DNA of 22,909 bases from Candidatus Heimdallarchaeota archaeon (lineage in GTDB: Archaea; Asgardarchaeota; Heimdallarchaeia; Heimdallarchaeales; Kariarchaeaceae), in NCBI GenBank assembly GCA_015522385.1, contig WAMJ01000257.1, positions 1 to 22,909 on the forward strand, in the 5' to 3' direction. The notes beneath the pieces were generated by a model. The model saw nothing but the letters and a program-made list of their open reading frames with translations. It did not search any database and had not been told where the DNA came from. Below are positions 8,082 through 17,117 of this stretch, piece after piece. The position numbers and the translations under genes were made by a program. Position 1 is the stretch's first letter. Each line of letters opens with the position of its first letter.

Positions 8082-8876
8082 CTAGATCTTCTCTGCTAGG
8101 AAGTATCCGTTGTTGGGGTAAATCGTCCATCGGTCAAGACCTTCTTGGGATTCATCCTGCACGATGCGCAGGTCAGCATTCAGAGCCATGTGGTTGTCCT
8201 CGAGCAAATCCAGCACCTTCTCCACATTATCTTCAGGTGTGTTCATCCTCTCCATCCACCATCTGAGCGGCCACTCCTTTTCCTTCATCTCCGCACGCAT
8301 CACCTTTAGCCCGCTCTGTTCAAGCAGGAGTTTCCATTCGTTAAAGGAGAGATCACGGACGTGTGATGTGTCCCTCAGCCATTCGATCCTGTTGAACAGC
8401 TCTGCCTGAGATTTTTCAGAGGGAGCAATTGTGTCCTCGACCAATAGCCTGCCTCCTTTCCGCAGAACCCTAGCCATTTCCGCGACAGCTTTCTCAATGT
8501 CGGAGAAATGATGGGGAGCGATCCTGACAGTCACAAGGTCGAACACACTATCACTGAATGGGAGTTCGTGGACATCCCCTTGCCTGACAGCGAAGTTCGT
8601 TAACCCCTTCTTAGACGCCTCCCGGTCTGCGATATCGAGCATCTTCTGCGTGAGGTCAAATCCTACAACTGTCTGGACATGTGCTGCAAGGGCGTGCCCT
8701 AGATGACCTGTACCCGTGGCCACATCAAGTACGTTCCATTCGCTCCTAGGCTCAATCATGGATATACAGAACTCAAGGTCTTTCGTGTTACTGTGGATCC
8801 TAGATTTCACATAATTCTCCCCTGATCTGCTAAATTGCTCCTGGATTCTGCGGTTGGTCTCCTCTGCATCTACCAT
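8082..8876 (-). CDS. Class I SAM-dependent methyltransferase (UbiE/Methyltransf_11-like)
   Basis: A 264-residue soluble methyltransferase. Motif I is VLDVATGTGHLGHALA, followed by the acidic ribose-binding end of strand 2 (VVGFDLTQKML), DVHELPFSDSVFDLVTVR (motifs II/III) and the post-motif LRKGGRLLVED. The N-terminal helix (IQEQFSRSGENYVKS) is typical of the UbiE/COQ5-like small-molecule group. The C-terminal half is Trp/Glu-rich and probably defines the substrate, which I cannot name. An upstream ATG at 8900 is in frame, but a TATA-like box overlaps it and points to transcription starting near 8879, so the ATG at 8876 is preferred. It is a single gene, convergent with aEF-1beta and divergent from grpE. 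Confidence 0.85.
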   Translation of the reverse strand: MVDAEETNRRIQEQFSRSGENYVKSRIHSNTKDLEFCISMIEPRSEWNVLDVATGTGHLGHALAAHVQTVVGFDLTQKMLDIADREASKKGLTNFAVRQGDVHELPFSDSVFDLVTVRIAPHHFSDIEKAVAEMARVLRKGGRLLVEDTIAPSEKSQAELFNRIEWLRDTSHVRDLSFNEWKLLLEQSGLKVMRAEMKEKEWPLRWWMERMNTPEDNVEKVLDLLEDNHMALNADLRIVQDESQEGLDRWTIYPNNGYFLAEKI

Positions 8877-8900
8877 GGTGACTGCGTAGGTTTGGATCAT

Positions 8901-8910
8901 TAATAAATAT
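8901..8910 (-). promoter_or_regulatory. TATA-like box of the methyltransferase gene
   Basis: The minus strand reads ATATTTATTA, centred about 29 bp upstream of the ATG at 8876. It ends immediately before the alternative ATG at 8900, so a start there would require a promoter further upstream. This decides the start choice. Confidence 0.45.
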
Positions 8911-9047
8911 CCGATTTGTGTACTCTATTCGCTCTAGTAATTCATGCTGGTGTTATCTGTATAATTCAAATGATCGTGACTCGCCTACGCTCTATTCCGA
9001 CTGTCTGGTATTGATGTCAAATATTGTTCTCCGAATTTCGTAATAAG

Positions 9048-9063
9048 CGAAAAATTTATATAT
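9048..9063 (+). promoter_or_regulatory. BRE/TATA promoter of the grpE-dnaK-dnaJ operon
   Basis: A strong archaeal promoter: purine-rich GCGAAAA (9048-9054, BRE-like) followed by TTTATATAT (9055-9063). The expected start of transcription, 25-27 bp downstream of the box centre, is near 9085, leaving a leader of about 56 nt. GGAGGATGA at 9129-9137 is the ribosome-binding site for grpE. Confidence 0.7.
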
Positions 9064-9084
9064 GGCGAGAGGGATAGTTGTTAT

Positions 9085-9109
9085 GGAATTGTACTTTTGG
9101 TACAATACC
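9085..9109 (+). promoter_or_regulatory. Inverted repeat at the predicted grpE transcription start (candidate operator or leader hairpin)
   Basis: The arms are GGaATTGTAC (9085-9094) and GTACAATaCC (9100-9109) around the 5-base spacer TTTTG. The inner 7 bp are perfectly complementary; one A/A mismatch separates them from an outer GG/CC pair. It starts where transcription is expected to begin. It could be bound by a repressor as DNA, or fold as a hairpin at the 5' end of the message. It does not match CIRCE (TTAGCACTC-N9-GAGTGCTAA). The regulator is unknown. Confidence 0.6.
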
Positions 9110-9140
9110 TCTTTGACAATAGCAGATTGGAGGATGAATT

Positions 9141-9857
9141 ATGAGCACAGAAGAGGAGAAGATCTCCCAGAAAAAAGATATTGACGACAAACAAGAAAAT
9201 GTCGATAAAGTACAGGACTCGGGTGGAGAGCCCGAGAAGAAAGAGGTAATTGAGGTAGAGAAAGAGGAGTACGAGAAGCTCCTTAACGCCAAGAAAATCG
9301 CGGACGAGGAGGTCAAGCGAGCAAGGGCAGATGCACTGAATTTCAGGAAGAGGGTCGAGAAAGAGAAGCAGTCCTTCATCGAGTTCTCTTCAGGGAACGT
9401 GCTATCCAAGCTGCTCCCGGTCTCGGATGACCTGAAGCGTCTGATTGAGAACGGCAAGGACGATATCCCAGAGACCCACTACAACGCGATTGTCGCCATC
9501 GAGCAGCGGATTAATGACATCTACGCAAGCGAGGGAGTGGGACTAATTAAGATCAAGAAGGGGAAGACTGCATTCGACCCCAACAGACACCAAGCGGTGT
9601 TTGCACTACCGACAGAAGAGTACCCCCCGAATATCGTGGTTGACATCACATCCTCGGGGTTCATCAAGGGAGATCGCGTGCTTAGACCTGCAAAGGTCGT
9701 CATCTCCAAGGCAGTGGAGAAACCTGCCGAGAGTAAGGAGGACAAGTCAAACGATAAGTCCGCCGATTCAAATGAAAAGACAGAGGGTTCGAAGTCAAGT
9801 GCTGAGGACAAGAAGTCAGAGGGGGAGCAGAACGAACCTGTAAAGGAGGAAAAATAA
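9141..9857 (+). CDS. grpE: GrpE nucleotide-exchange factor
   Basis: GrpE releases ADP from DnaK and so drives the Hsp70 cycle. The 238-residue protein has a charged disordered N-terminus (1-40), a coiled-coil helix (about 41-95: [21 protein letters not shown]), the dimer helices with [13 protein letters not shown], and the beta-wing head ([30 protein letters not shown]). The family normally ends at about that point. Here a hydrophilic tail of roughly 45 residues follows, rich in Lys, Glu, Ser and Asp. The start at 9141 has a strong ribosome-binding site. It leads the chaperone operon, one base before dnaK's ATG. Identification is certain. Confidence 0.95.
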   Translation: MSTEEEKISQKKDIDDKQENVDKVQDSGGEPEKKEVIEVEKEEYEKLLNAKKIADEEVKRARADALNFRKRVEKEKQSFIEFSSGNVLSKLLPVSDDLKRLIENGKDDIPETHYNAIVAIEQRINDIYASEGVGLIKIKKGKTAFDPNRHQAVFALPTEEYPPNIVVDITSSGFIKGDRVLRPAKVVISKAVEKPAESKEDKSNDKSADSNEKTEGSKSSAEDKKSEGEQNEPVKEEK

Positions 9858-9858
9858 A

Positions 9859-11712
9859 ATGGCAAAAGAAATCGTAATTGGAATAGATTTAGGAACAACG
9901 AACTCAGTGGCAGCATACTTGGACAACGGTGAGCCAAAGATCATTCCCTCTGCAGAGGGAGGAAATCTGGTGCCATCGGTGGTCTCATTTAACGAAGACG
10001 GGTCAAAGGTGGTTGGTACACTGGCGAAACGGCAGGCAGTATCCAAGCCTGACAGGACACTTGCTGAGACCAAGAGGGACATGGGTACAAACAAGAAGTA
10101 CAAGATCGACGACAAGCAGTACACTCCTCAGGAGATTGGTGCATTTGTCCTGCAGAAGATCAAGGCAGACGCGGAGGCATACCTCGGTCAGCCTGTGAAG
10201 AAGGCAGTCATTACCGTTCCCGCTTACTTCAGCGACTCGCAGAGACAGGCGACAAAGGACGCAGGTAGGATCGCAGGTCTAGAGGTTCTCAGATTGGTCG
10301 CTGAGCCCACCGCTTCAGCCTTGGCCTACGGACTGGACAAGGATGCAGATGAGACAATTCTCGTCTTCGATCTTGGTGGAGGTACCTTCGATGTCAGTGT
10401 CTTGGAGATCAGTGAGGGCCTCTTCGAAGTTAAGGCCACATCCGGGAACAACAGGCTCGGTGGTAAGGACTTTGACGAGAGGATTGTCGACTGGCTTGTC
10501 AAGGAGTTCAAAGCGGAGCAGGGTATCGACCTCTCCAAGGACAGCATCGCCATGCAGAGGTTGAAGGACGCTGCAGAGGAGGCGAAGATCGCACTCTCCA
10601 CCATGATGCAGACCACGATCAACCTGATGTACATCACACATGATCAGAGCGGTCCCAAGCACCTGAACAAGACTCTGACAAGGGCCAAATTCGACGAATT
10701 GACCTCTGACCTTGTGCAGGCAACAGTCGGTCCCATGAGGCAGGCAATCGAGGATTCAGGTAAGAAGATCTCAGACATTGCAAAGGTACTTCTGGTAGGT
10801 GGTTCAACAAGGATCCCAGCAGTCCAGAAAGCAGTGAAGGACTTCACTGGCAAAGACCCCTTCAAGGGCATAGACCCCGACCTCGTCGTAGCAATGGGTG
10901 CTGCCATCCAAGGCGGTGTTCTCTCAGGTGAGGTTGATGATCTCCTGCTGCTGGACGTTACTCCCTTGACCCTTGGTGTCGAGACCATGGGTGGTGTCAT
11001 GACTCCTATGATCGAGAGGAACACGACCATTCCTACCAAGAAGACGGAGATATTCTCGACGGCAGCAGACAACCAGACAAGTGTCGAGATCCACGTTCTA
11101 CAGGGTGAGAGACCACTTGCAAAGGACAACATCACGCTCGGAAGGTTCCAGCTCGTCGGCATCCCACCTGCACCAAGAGGCGTACCACAGATTGAGGTCA
11201 CTTTCGATATCGACTCCAACGGTATTGTGAACGTATCAGCAAAGGACACTGCCACAGGTAATGAGCAGAAGATCGTGATCACCTCACAGACCTCTCTCTC
11301 AGAGGAGGAGATCAAGAGGAAGATCAAGGAGGCCGAACTCCACGCTGAGGAGGACAGGAGGATCAAGGAAAACATCCAGACCAAGAACAAGGCTGAGTCA
11401 CTGGTCTACCAAGTCAACAAGGCCTTGACCGATCTGGGTGACAAGATACCAGAGACCGAAAGATCCAAGATCAAGTCACTTGCAGATGACCTCGAAGCAG
11501 CGATCAAGACAGATGACATTGAGAAGATCAAGGCGTCAATGCAGACCCTTGAGACCGAGTTCCAGAGCATCGCTGCACAGGCTTATCAGCAGGGCGCTCC
11601 CCAAGGCGCCCCGGGTGACTTCGGTGTAACTCCCAACTCACCCCCGCCAAACTCAGGATCATCCGACGACTTCATCGACGCTGACTACGAGATATCGGAC
11701 GATGATGACTAA
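9859..11712 (+). CDS. dnaK: Chaperone DnaK (Hsp70)
   Basis: A 617-residue cytosolic Hsp70. It has [14 protein letters not shown] at the N-terminus, [30 protein letters not shown] and [10 protein letters not shown] in the ATPase domain, and the interdomain linker [17 protein letters not shown]. The substrate-binding domain has [20 protein letters not shown] and ends with a Gly/Pro-rich, acidic tail ([15 protein letters not shown]). The N-terminal lobe lacks the ~24-residue insert of proteobacterial Dna[21 protein letters not shown] runs straight through. This is the form known from archaea and Gram-positive bacteria. AAGGAGG at about 9842-9848 is its ribosome-binding site, inside the end of grpE. 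Length and motifs are complete. Confidence 0.98.
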   Translation: MAKEIVIGIDLGTTNSVAAYLDNGEPKIIPSAEGGNLVPSVVSFNEDGSKVVGTLAKRQAVSKPDRTLAETKRDMGTNKKYKIDDKQYTPQEIGAFVLQKIKADAEAYLGQPVKKAVITVPAYFSDSQRQATKDAGRIAGLEVLRLVAEPTASALAYGLDKDADETILVFDLGGGTFDVSVLEISEGLFEVKATSGNNRLGGKDFDERIVDWLVKEFKAEQGIDLSKDSIAMQRLKDAAEEAKIALSTMMQTTINLMYITHDQSGPKHLNKTLTRAKFDELTSDLVQATVGPMRQAIEDSGKKISDIAKVLLVGGSTRIPAVQKAVKDFTGKDPFKGIDPDLVVAMGAAIQGGVLSGEVDDLLLLDVTPLTLGVETMGGVMTPMIERNTTIPTKKTEIFSTAADNQTSVEIHVLQGERPLAKDNITLGRFQLVGIPPAPRGVPQIEVTFDIDSNGIVNVSAKDTATGNEQKIVITSQTSLSEEEIKRKIKEAELHAEEDRRIKENIQTKNKAESLVYQVNKALTDLGDKIPETERSKIKSLADDLEAAIKTDDIEKIKASMQTLETEFQSIAAQAYQQGAPQGAPGDFGVTPNSPPPNSGSSDDFIDADYEISDDDD

Positions 11713-11731
11713 GGAGTAGGAGGATGAGAGT

Positions 11732-12883
11732 ATGGCAGAGGAGAAAAGGGACTACTACGAGGTCTTGGGTGTACCTAAGAACATCGACCAAGAGGGTCTG
11801 AAGAAGGCCTACAAGAAGAAGGCGATGAAGTATCACCCGGATCGCTACAAGGGTCCTAAGGAAGAGGCTGAGGAGAAGTTCAAGGAGTTGAACGAAGCCT
11901 ATTCCGTCCTCTCCGACCCGAAGCAGAGAGCAAAGTACGACAAGTTCGGACATGCGGGTCTCGATCCTCGAATGAGGGCCTCTGCCCATGATGCGAATCC
12001 ATTCGACTTCTTCTCAAGTATATTCGGAGGTCTGGATATCGAGGACCTCTTCGGAGGAGGATTCGGTTCAGGCTTCAGATCCACGGGGAGACGTCGAGGA
12101 CCTGTTCAAAATAGACCAAGTAAGGGTAAAGACGTCGAGCTGGAACTGTCACTCTCATTCGAGGAAGCGTACTCCGGAGTCAGCAAGAAGGTCAAGCTCC
12201 CATTCGTGGAACCCTGCAACACTTGCAACGGGACTGGGGGAAAACCAGGATCTATGTTGAAGTCGTGCCAGACCTGTCACGGATCGGGGATGATCGAACA
12301 GCGAACTCAGTCGGGAATGTTTGTCCAGATCTCCAAGGAGCCATGTGTGAGGTGCAATGGGACTGGCAAGATCCCTAGTGAGCCATGCACGACCTGCCGT
12401 GGTACTGGTAAGGGAACAAAGAGGGAGACAATCTCCTTGAAAATCCCTCCAGGGATCGATAGCGGGGAGAAGCTCAGAGTGAAAGGGAAGGGCAATCCTT
12501 CCAAGAACGGAGGACCCCCTGGGGATTTGATCTTCACGATCAGACTTAAACCCCACCCCAAGTTCAAGAGGGACGGGCTCAATGTCTTCATGGATCTCAG
12601 AATCCCATTCTACCTCGCAGCTTTGGGTGGGAAGATAAAGGTCCCAGTCCTTGGAGCTCCGAAACAGCGTACTGTTGCAGAGCTGAAGGTTCCAGAGGGC
12701 ACACAGTCCAATGAGCAGCTTGTCCTTCCCGAGAGGGGTTTCTACCGCCTTAGGAATGGAAGGAAGGAAGTGGGTAATATGTACTATGTCATTGCCATAG
12801 ATGTACCCAAGAACCTTTCACCAGAGGAGAGAGAAGCACTCAAGGCCTTTCGAGCGGCATCTCGGAACAAGAAGAAAAAATAG
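11732..12883 (+). CDS. dnaJ: Chaperone DnaJ, first copy (type I Hsp40)
   Basis: A 383-residue Hsp40 that delivers clients to DnaK and stimulates its ATPase. It has a J domain with HPD at residues 35-37, a Gly/Phe-rich region (~90-125) and the zinc region with four CxxCxGxG repeats (C162/C165, C179/C182, C205/C208, C219/C222). The C-terminal substrate-binding beta domains follow ([19 protein letters not shown]). The end is very basic (Arg/Lys-rich). The ATG at 11732 lies 19 nt after dnaK and is preceded by GGAGGATGA at 11719-11727. It is the third gene of the operon. It is more Gly-rich in the G/F region than the second copy. Confidence 0.96.
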   Translation: MAEEKRDYYEVLGVPKNIDQEGLKKAYKKKAMKYHPDRYKGPKEEAEEKFKELNEAYSVLSDPKQRAKYDKFGHAGLDPRMRASAHDANPFDFFSSIFGGLDIEDLFGGGFGSGFRSTGRRRGPVQNRPSKGKDVELELSLSFEEAYSGVSKKVKLPFVEPCNTCNGTGGKPGSMLKSCQTCHGSGMIEQRTQSGMFVQISKEPCVRCNGTGKIPSEPCTTCRGTGKGTKRETISLKIPPGIDSGEKLRVKGKGNPSKNGGPPGDLIFTIRLKPHPKFKRDGLNVFMDLRIPFYLAALGGKIKVPVLGAPKQRTVAELKVPEGTQSNEQLVLPERGFYRLRNGRKEVGNMYYVIAIDVPKNLSPEEREALKAFRAASRNKKKK

Positions 12884-12902
12884 ATTATACCAGATGTATT
12901 TT
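12884..12902 (+). promoter_or_regulatory. Degenerate copy of the grpE inverted repeat (tentative)
   Basis: Immediately after the first dnaJ stop, ATTATAC and GTATTTT flank a 5-base spacer, the same geometry as ATTGTAC-N5-GTACAAT upstream of grpE. The left arm differs by one base; the right arm keeps 4 of 7. It lies about 30 bp upstream of the possible TATA-like box for the second dnaJ. This may be chance. Confidence 0.2.
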
Positions 12903-12930
12903 ACTAAAGATACAAAAGTCATTCTGTAAG

Positions 12931-12940
12931 TAATAGATAT
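12931..12940 (+). promoter_or_regulatory. Possible internal promoter before the second dnaJ
   Basis: TAATAGATAT lies about 40 bp upstream of the ATG at 12975 and predicts transcription starting near 12961, just before GGAGGA (12964-12969). The 91-bp gap between the two dnaJ genes is the largest in the operon, which supports separate control of the second copy. Confidence 0.35.
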
Positions 12941-12974
12941 AGAGCCATCGCTCATAATTAGATGGAGGACTATT

Positions 12975-14075
12975 ATGTCGGACAAACGCGATTACTATGA
13001 GGTCTTAGGTGTGGATAGATCTGCAGACGAGGCAGCAATTAAGAAAGCCTACCGCAAGAAAGCGATGGAGTATCATCCTGACAGGTACAAGGGCCCCAAA
13101 GAAGAGGCTGAGGAGAAGTTCAAAGAGTTGAACGAGGCATACTCTGTTCTCTCCGACTCGAATCTGAGAACAAGGTATGACAGGTTCGGGCACCAAGGGC
13201 TCGATCCTAGGGTACGAGCATCAGCCCACAATGCAAATCCATTCGATTTTGTCTCACAGATCTTTGGAATGGACTTCGGAGACATCTTCGGAGGTTTTGG
13301 TGGACAAAGCAGGAGATCAAGGGGCCCATCAAGAGGCAGGGATGCAGTCTTAGAAGTCTACTTGACCTACGAAGAGGCATACAGTGGAGTATCGAAGAAG
13401 ATCACAATACCATTCAAGCAAGGGTGCAAGACCTGCCATGGTACGGGTGCGGAACCAGGTAGTGAGATGAGTACCTGCTCAAACTGCAGGGGATCAGGTA
13501 GGGTTGAGAGAAGAGTGCAAACAGGTATTTTCATCCAAGTCTCCCAAGAGCAGTGCTCGAAGTGTCGAGGGACAGGTCAAATCCCGAAGAAGAAGTGCAA
13601 GAAGTGCAAGGGTTCGGGATACTCAAATGAAAAGGAGAAGATCTCTGTCAAGATACCTCCAGGTGTTAACGAGGGTGAGATGGTCAGGGTGCAGGGGAAG
13701 GGGCATCCTTCAAGGAATGGTGGAACGCCAGGTGACTTGATTCTCAGGATTGGTTTGAAGGAGCACGACTACTTCCAGCGGGACGGTCTAGATGTGCACA
13801 TGCTTCTCCCTATTCCATTCGATGTTGCAGCTCTTGGAGGAGAAATCGAGGTACCTGTCATTGGCCCTCCCGATGAGGAGAGATTCGAGAAGATGAAGGT
13901 TCCCAAGGGCACACAGGTTTTCGACACACTGGTTCTGAAGAACAAGGGATTTGTCAGGTCATACAACGGTAGAAATGCTACTGGCAATATGTACTACAAG
14001 GTGACGATTGAGGTTCCGCACAAGCTCAACAAGAAACAGATCAAGGCCCTAAAGGATTACAGAGACGCCAGTTAG
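12975..14075 (+). CDS. dnaJ: Chaperone DnaJ, second copy (type I Hsp40 paralogue)
   Basis: A 366-residue type I Hsp40 paralogous to its upstream neighbour. It has HPD at 34-36, a shorter G/F region (FGGFGGQS near 105-112) and four CxxCxGxG repeats (C151/C154, C168/C171, C194/C197, C208/C211). The substrate-binding domains follow (VKIPPGVNEGEMVRVQGKG). The J domain and the start of the G/F region are nearly identical to copy one (shared [20 protein letters not shown]), including 23 identical bases in a row, while the zinc region and C-terminus differ clearly. The ribosome-binding site GGAGGA is 5 nt before the ATG. It probably works with the same DnaK on a different client set or under other conditions; this is inference. 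Confidence 0.95.
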   Translation: MSDKRDYYEVLGVDRSADEAAIKKAYRKKAMEYHPDRYKGPKEEAEEKFKELNEAYSVLSDSNLRTRYDRFGHQGLDPRVRASAHNANPFDFVSQIFGMDFGDIFGGFGGQSRRSRGPSRGRDAVLEVYLTYEEAYSGVSKKITIPFKQGCKTCHGTGAEPGSEMSTCSNCRGSGRVERRVQTGIFIQVSQEQCSKCRGTGQIPKKKCKKCKGSGYSNEKEKISVKIPPGVNEGEMVRVQGKGHPSRNGGTPGDLILRIGLKEHDYFQRDGLDVHMLLPIPFDVAALGGEIEVPVIGPPDEERFEKMKVPKGTQVFDTLVLKNKGFVRSYNGRNATGNMYYKVTIEVPHKLNKKQIKALKDYRDAS

Positions 14076-14078
14076 ACA

Positions 14079-14131
14079 CTATTCCTGACAACAATCTATT
14101 CCTAGAAGACAATTTATTCTTAGACGACAAT
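14079..14131. repeat. Three imperfect 17-18 bp tandem repeats at a convergent gene junction
   Basis: Units at 14079-14095, 14096-14113 and 14114-14131 share the pattern YTATTCYTaGAcGACAAT, each with one to four differences. The first unit starts four bases after the dnaJ stop. The third contains the stop codon and last codons (Val-Val) of the convergent coiled-coil gene. It may mark the 3' ends of both transcripts, or be a slippage remnant. Confidence 0.55.
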
Positions 14132-16930
14132 CGAGGGTCTTCCTGTAATCTGAGACAATGCCTGAATTAGCATCTTGACACCATCTAGATCAATGTTTTG
14201 GACGGATGTTAAGACCTGATGTGTAAGGTCTGTGATATCACCGTAAATCATGGAGATGGAGTTCCTCTCCTGCATCTCATTCAGAAATGCTATCGAGTCA
14301 AGGTACAGATCCTCGAGCCGTTTCTGCACTTGATTCATCATGGATCGAATTGTGTAGGATAGTCCACCCTCTCCTAGACTATTGAGTTTCTGGATTTTTG
14401 AGATCTGCTCTTTGAGGTGGGAACTGAGATACGATCCAAGATCGGAGATTTGCAGTTGTTGAGCTGATTCAACCTCATTGAAGTTTAGCTGAAGTGTATT
14501 CTGAGCTGTCATTCTGATTGTCGAGAGCTCGTCAAGCCCCCGGGAGCTCATCATCTCCAACTTGGAGGTGATTTCAGAGTTGATTCCATTTATCTGGGTC
14601 TGCAGTCTACGAAGCAAGGCATGGATCTCGTTTCGGAGTGTCTCAATCTCCTTGGATGTGATCTGTTCCATAGAGAGTATGGACTCTTCTATTTTAGATA
14701 GCTGCATCCCGAACTCTCTGACAGGTAAATCCAGCTCCTCTTGGACGATATCACCGATCAGTGAGCGGACATTGTCAATGTCCTTGGCAATCTGAGACCT
14801 GTGAACCTCGATTGAACTGAGAAGATCGTTCTTGTTCTTGGTCACAATACCCGAGATCTGTGACATCACACTAACTTTCAATGCCTCAATCTGGTTCTTC
14901 AGTATCATCTCAGTTATCTGTATCTGATCATTCAATTTGTCTCTGTTGCGTTCTGCTTGAGTGTATATCCTGTTGATCAAGGTGGAGATGACATCAGCGA
15001 TGCCCACGACTTTGTCCCTGCTGATCTCAAAAAATTCTGGAGTCTCAATTTCCTTGAAGTGCATGAGCCGCATGTTGATAGGGTCGATTGAGTCATAGAT
15101 GAAGGTGAAACCCATCTGAAGGTCATTCTCCAGCTCTTTCTTAAGCTGCTCTGAGTTCATCCTGATCTCCTCGATCCTCTTATGCAATGAGGTCTTTATT
15201 GTCTTAAGAATTGCCTGTAGTTCAGCCTGCAGGTATTCTCCCAATGTCCCGATGAAATCAGAGGTCTTCTTGATGATCTCACCGTGATACTTCACCATCT
15301 CCTTCAAGGAGTTCGAGTGGATCAAGCTGAGTTTCGATAGCCCCTCCTGAAGACTCTCGTTCATTTTGTTGTCTAACCCAAGACTGGCAGCGATATCAGA
15401 AGCTGAAGATATATTTGAGTTCACGAAAGATGAGGCCTCAGGTGTGATGCTTGCCACCTTGGATTTAGGAATGATCACGTAGTCAGCATCGAGCTGGTTG
15501 AGGAAATTCCGAACAACTTGGTGTGTTGGTATCATTATACCTTTCTTGCCTTCTTCGAAGAGAATCTGTGAGTCCTTAGCAAAGTCTTCAAGCTTCGAGC
15601 TTCCTAGGAAAGAATCCTTCGCGGTATTGAATCTCTCCTCTAGTGAGTCCTGTATGCTCTGGAACGTGTCTTCGATGGAGAAGATCATTTCCTCGAGCAG
15701 TTTCTTGTTAGCTTCCTCATTCATCTGACTAGCATTGAGGAGTTTGGAGTTGGTAGTATCTTGGATCTGACGTATGTCATCCACCGAGGCTTCCAGTTGC
15801 TCAACCGAGGATTCTACCTGATCCTGAATGCTGGCCTCAATCTTCTCCAGATTCTTATTAAGACCTGATTTCATCTTACTTGCACTCTGCGAGAGAATGT
15901 TCAAAGCCTCAATGAGTTCCTCAACGACTTTTCTGTTGATAGTGAAGACTGAGGAGACGAGGTTCTCAATTCCCTCCTTGGAATGATCCTCACTCTCCTG
16001 TACACTCTGGGCGATGTTGCCAGTGAGTGAGTCGAGACTCTGCCTGAGGTTGATGAATATATAGTCGAGGATCTTTGAAGTGTTATTTCCGAGGTTGGTG
16101 ATACTCCTGTCCACGATCTGGCCAATGATGTTCTCCAGAGAATTGATCAATTCAATTTGACGTTTGGATAGCTTGCCAACATCAAGTTTGAAGAGCTCAA
16201 TTGATGCAATACCTCTTCTTTTGAAGGCAACAAAGTTCTTCTCCAAGGCCTCATTGAAGATATCAAACAAGGAATCGGAAAAGGACTTCTCCTCGTCTTT
16301 TCCTAAAGTATTATTCGAAAGAGCATGCATGTAGACCGCGTTGGCTTTGTCAATAATCTCCTGAATCTGAAGCTTTGACTGCTCTTGAAGTTCCATCATT
16401 GTATTCTTCATACTGGTCTTCATCTGCTGCAGGTAGTCCAATACATCCAAGGGGTTTAGCTGGGGTACAATTGTTCCGTCGTCACCCTGCAGTGATTGAA
16501 AATACTCTTTGAACATCTGCTCTAGCTCGTTAATTGAGTCCTTTATGCTCTGCTCGAGACTCATTTTCATGTTGGTGTAGTTCGATACCCTGTGCTTTTC
16601 GTAGCTCTCAAGTGCCGCTCTGAGCTTGGATTCCAGATTATCAATACTAATGGGTTCTCCATGGTCATCCACCTGAGACGTGCTCATTATTGTAATAAAT
16701 GTCTCCTCAAGGATCAACTGGCTGAATTCAGGAAAGCTAGGAATCCAGAATTCAGAGTAGCTTCCACTGAGAAAATTCGAGCTCAGTAATCTCGGGAGAT
16801 GAACCTTGATCTCCTCTCCAAAGAATTCGGTGGCTTCATCAAGAGTCCATCTGTCCTGACCTGATGCCACAATGTTAAGCCACAGATTCAGGGCATCATA
16901 GTCCACTAGAGAGAAAAATTTTGATTTCAT
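14120..16930 (-). CDS. Large helical/coiled-coil protein with possible N-terminal winged helix
   Basis: I do not recognise this 936-residue protein. Residues ~1-80 (WTLDEATEFFGEEIKVHLPR, LLSSNFLSG, SEFWIP) resemble a winged-helix module: helix, recognition-type helix, short wing. Nearly everything after is long amphipathic helix with heptad-like spacing of Leu, Ile and Met and many Gln, Glu, Lys, Ser and Asn. The texture is like chemoreceptor or SMC coiled coils, yet there is no Walker motif, membrane segment or signal peptide. The C-terminal ~35 residues (LTHQVLTSVQNIDLDGVKML) may form a small cap. GAGGTG lies five bases before the ATG, with a TATA box 53 bp upstream. It is divergent from another unknown gene and convergent with the second dnaJ. 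A structural or scaffolding role is possible but unproven. Confidence 0.8.
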   Translation of the reverse strand: MKSKFFSLVDYDALNLWLNIVASGQDRWTLDEATEFFGEEIKVHLPRLLSSNFLSGSYSEFWIPSFPEFSQLILEETFITIMSTSQVDDHGEPISIDNLESKLRAALESYEKHRVSNYTNMKMSLEQSIKDSINELEQMFKEYFQSLQGDDGTIVPQLNPLDVLDYLQQMKTSMKNTMMELQEQSKLQIQEIIDKANAVYMHALSNNTLGKDEEKSFSDSLFDIFNEALEKNFVAFKRRGIASIELFKLDVGKLSKRQIELINSLENIIGQIVDRSITNLGNNTSKILDYIFINLRQSLDSLTGNIAQSVQESEDHSKEGIENLVSSVFTINRKVVEELIEALNILSQSASKMKSGLNKNLEKIEASIQDQVESSVEQLEASVDDIRQIQDTTNSKLLNASQMNEEANKKLLEEMIFSIEDTFQSIQDSLEERFNTAKDSFLGSSKLEDFAKDSQILFEEGKKGIMIPTHQVVRNFLNQLDADYVIIPKSKVASITPEASSFVNSNISSASDIAASLGLDNKMNESLQEGLSKLSLIHSNSLKEMVKYHGEIIKKTSDFIGTLGEYLQAELQAILKTIKTSLHKRIEEIRMNSEQLKKELENDLQMGFTFIYDSIDPINMRLMHFKEIETPEFFEISRDKVVGIADVISTLINRIYTQAERNRDKLNDQIQITEMILKNQIEALKVSVMSQISGIVTKNKNDLLSSIEVHRSQIAKDIDNVRSLIGDIVQEELDLPVREFGMQLSKIEESILSMEQITSKEIETLRNEIHALLRRLQTQINGINSEITSKLEMMSSRGLDELSTIRMTAQNTLQLNFNEVESAQQLQISDLGSYLSSHLKEQISKIQKLNSLGEGGLSYTIRSMMNQVQKRLEDLYLDSIAFLNEMQERNSISMIYGDITDLTHQVLTSVQNIDLDGVKMLIQALSQITGRPSIVV

Positions 16931-16975
16931 ATTTGCACCTCAACCAACATGTTCAGTAATTCATGGTCGAACAAT

Positions 16976-16990
16976 TTCTTATATATTATT
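16976..16990 (-). promoter_or_regulatory. TATA box of the coiled-coil gene
   Basis: The minus strand reads AATAATATATAAGAA, a strong archaeal TATA box. Transcription is expected near 16957, giving a leader of about 27 nt with the ribosome-binding site GAGGTG (16936-16941). It is half of a 224-bp divergent region. Confidence 0.6.
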
Positions 16991-17117
16991 AACCTAGTCC
17001 GAAATGGATGATTGAAGATAGCTTCGGAAAACAATCAAATTGACACTGAAAAGGAATGATCCAAATTTCAGCATTTCCTTGAGCACCATTTGGTATTATT
17101 GATGAGTAGAATAACAA

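Noticed and set aside
8911..9047. Possible C/D-box or other small RNA in the gap between the methyltransferase and grpE genes.
   Set aside because: No proper RTGATGA plus CTGA pair with a guide-length interval and no stable tRNA-like fold were found by eye.
10644..11390. A 248-codon open frame on the minus strand opposite dnaK.
   Set aside because: It lies wholly inside a highly conserved gene. Its protein is Ser/Leu/Thr-rich with no motif, as expected for an antisense shadow, and no promoter precedes it.
16949..16973. TGTTC...GAACA inverted repeat in the leader of the coiled-coil gene.
   Set aside because: Five-base arms with a long spacer are not distinguishable from chance.
17050..17095. 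Short inverted repeats (CCAAAT/ATTTGG, AAGGAA/TTCCTT) in the divergent region before the 450-residue unknown.
   Set aside because: The arms are only 6 bp, the loops are long and the two repeats cross each other, so neither makes a convincing operator or terminator.
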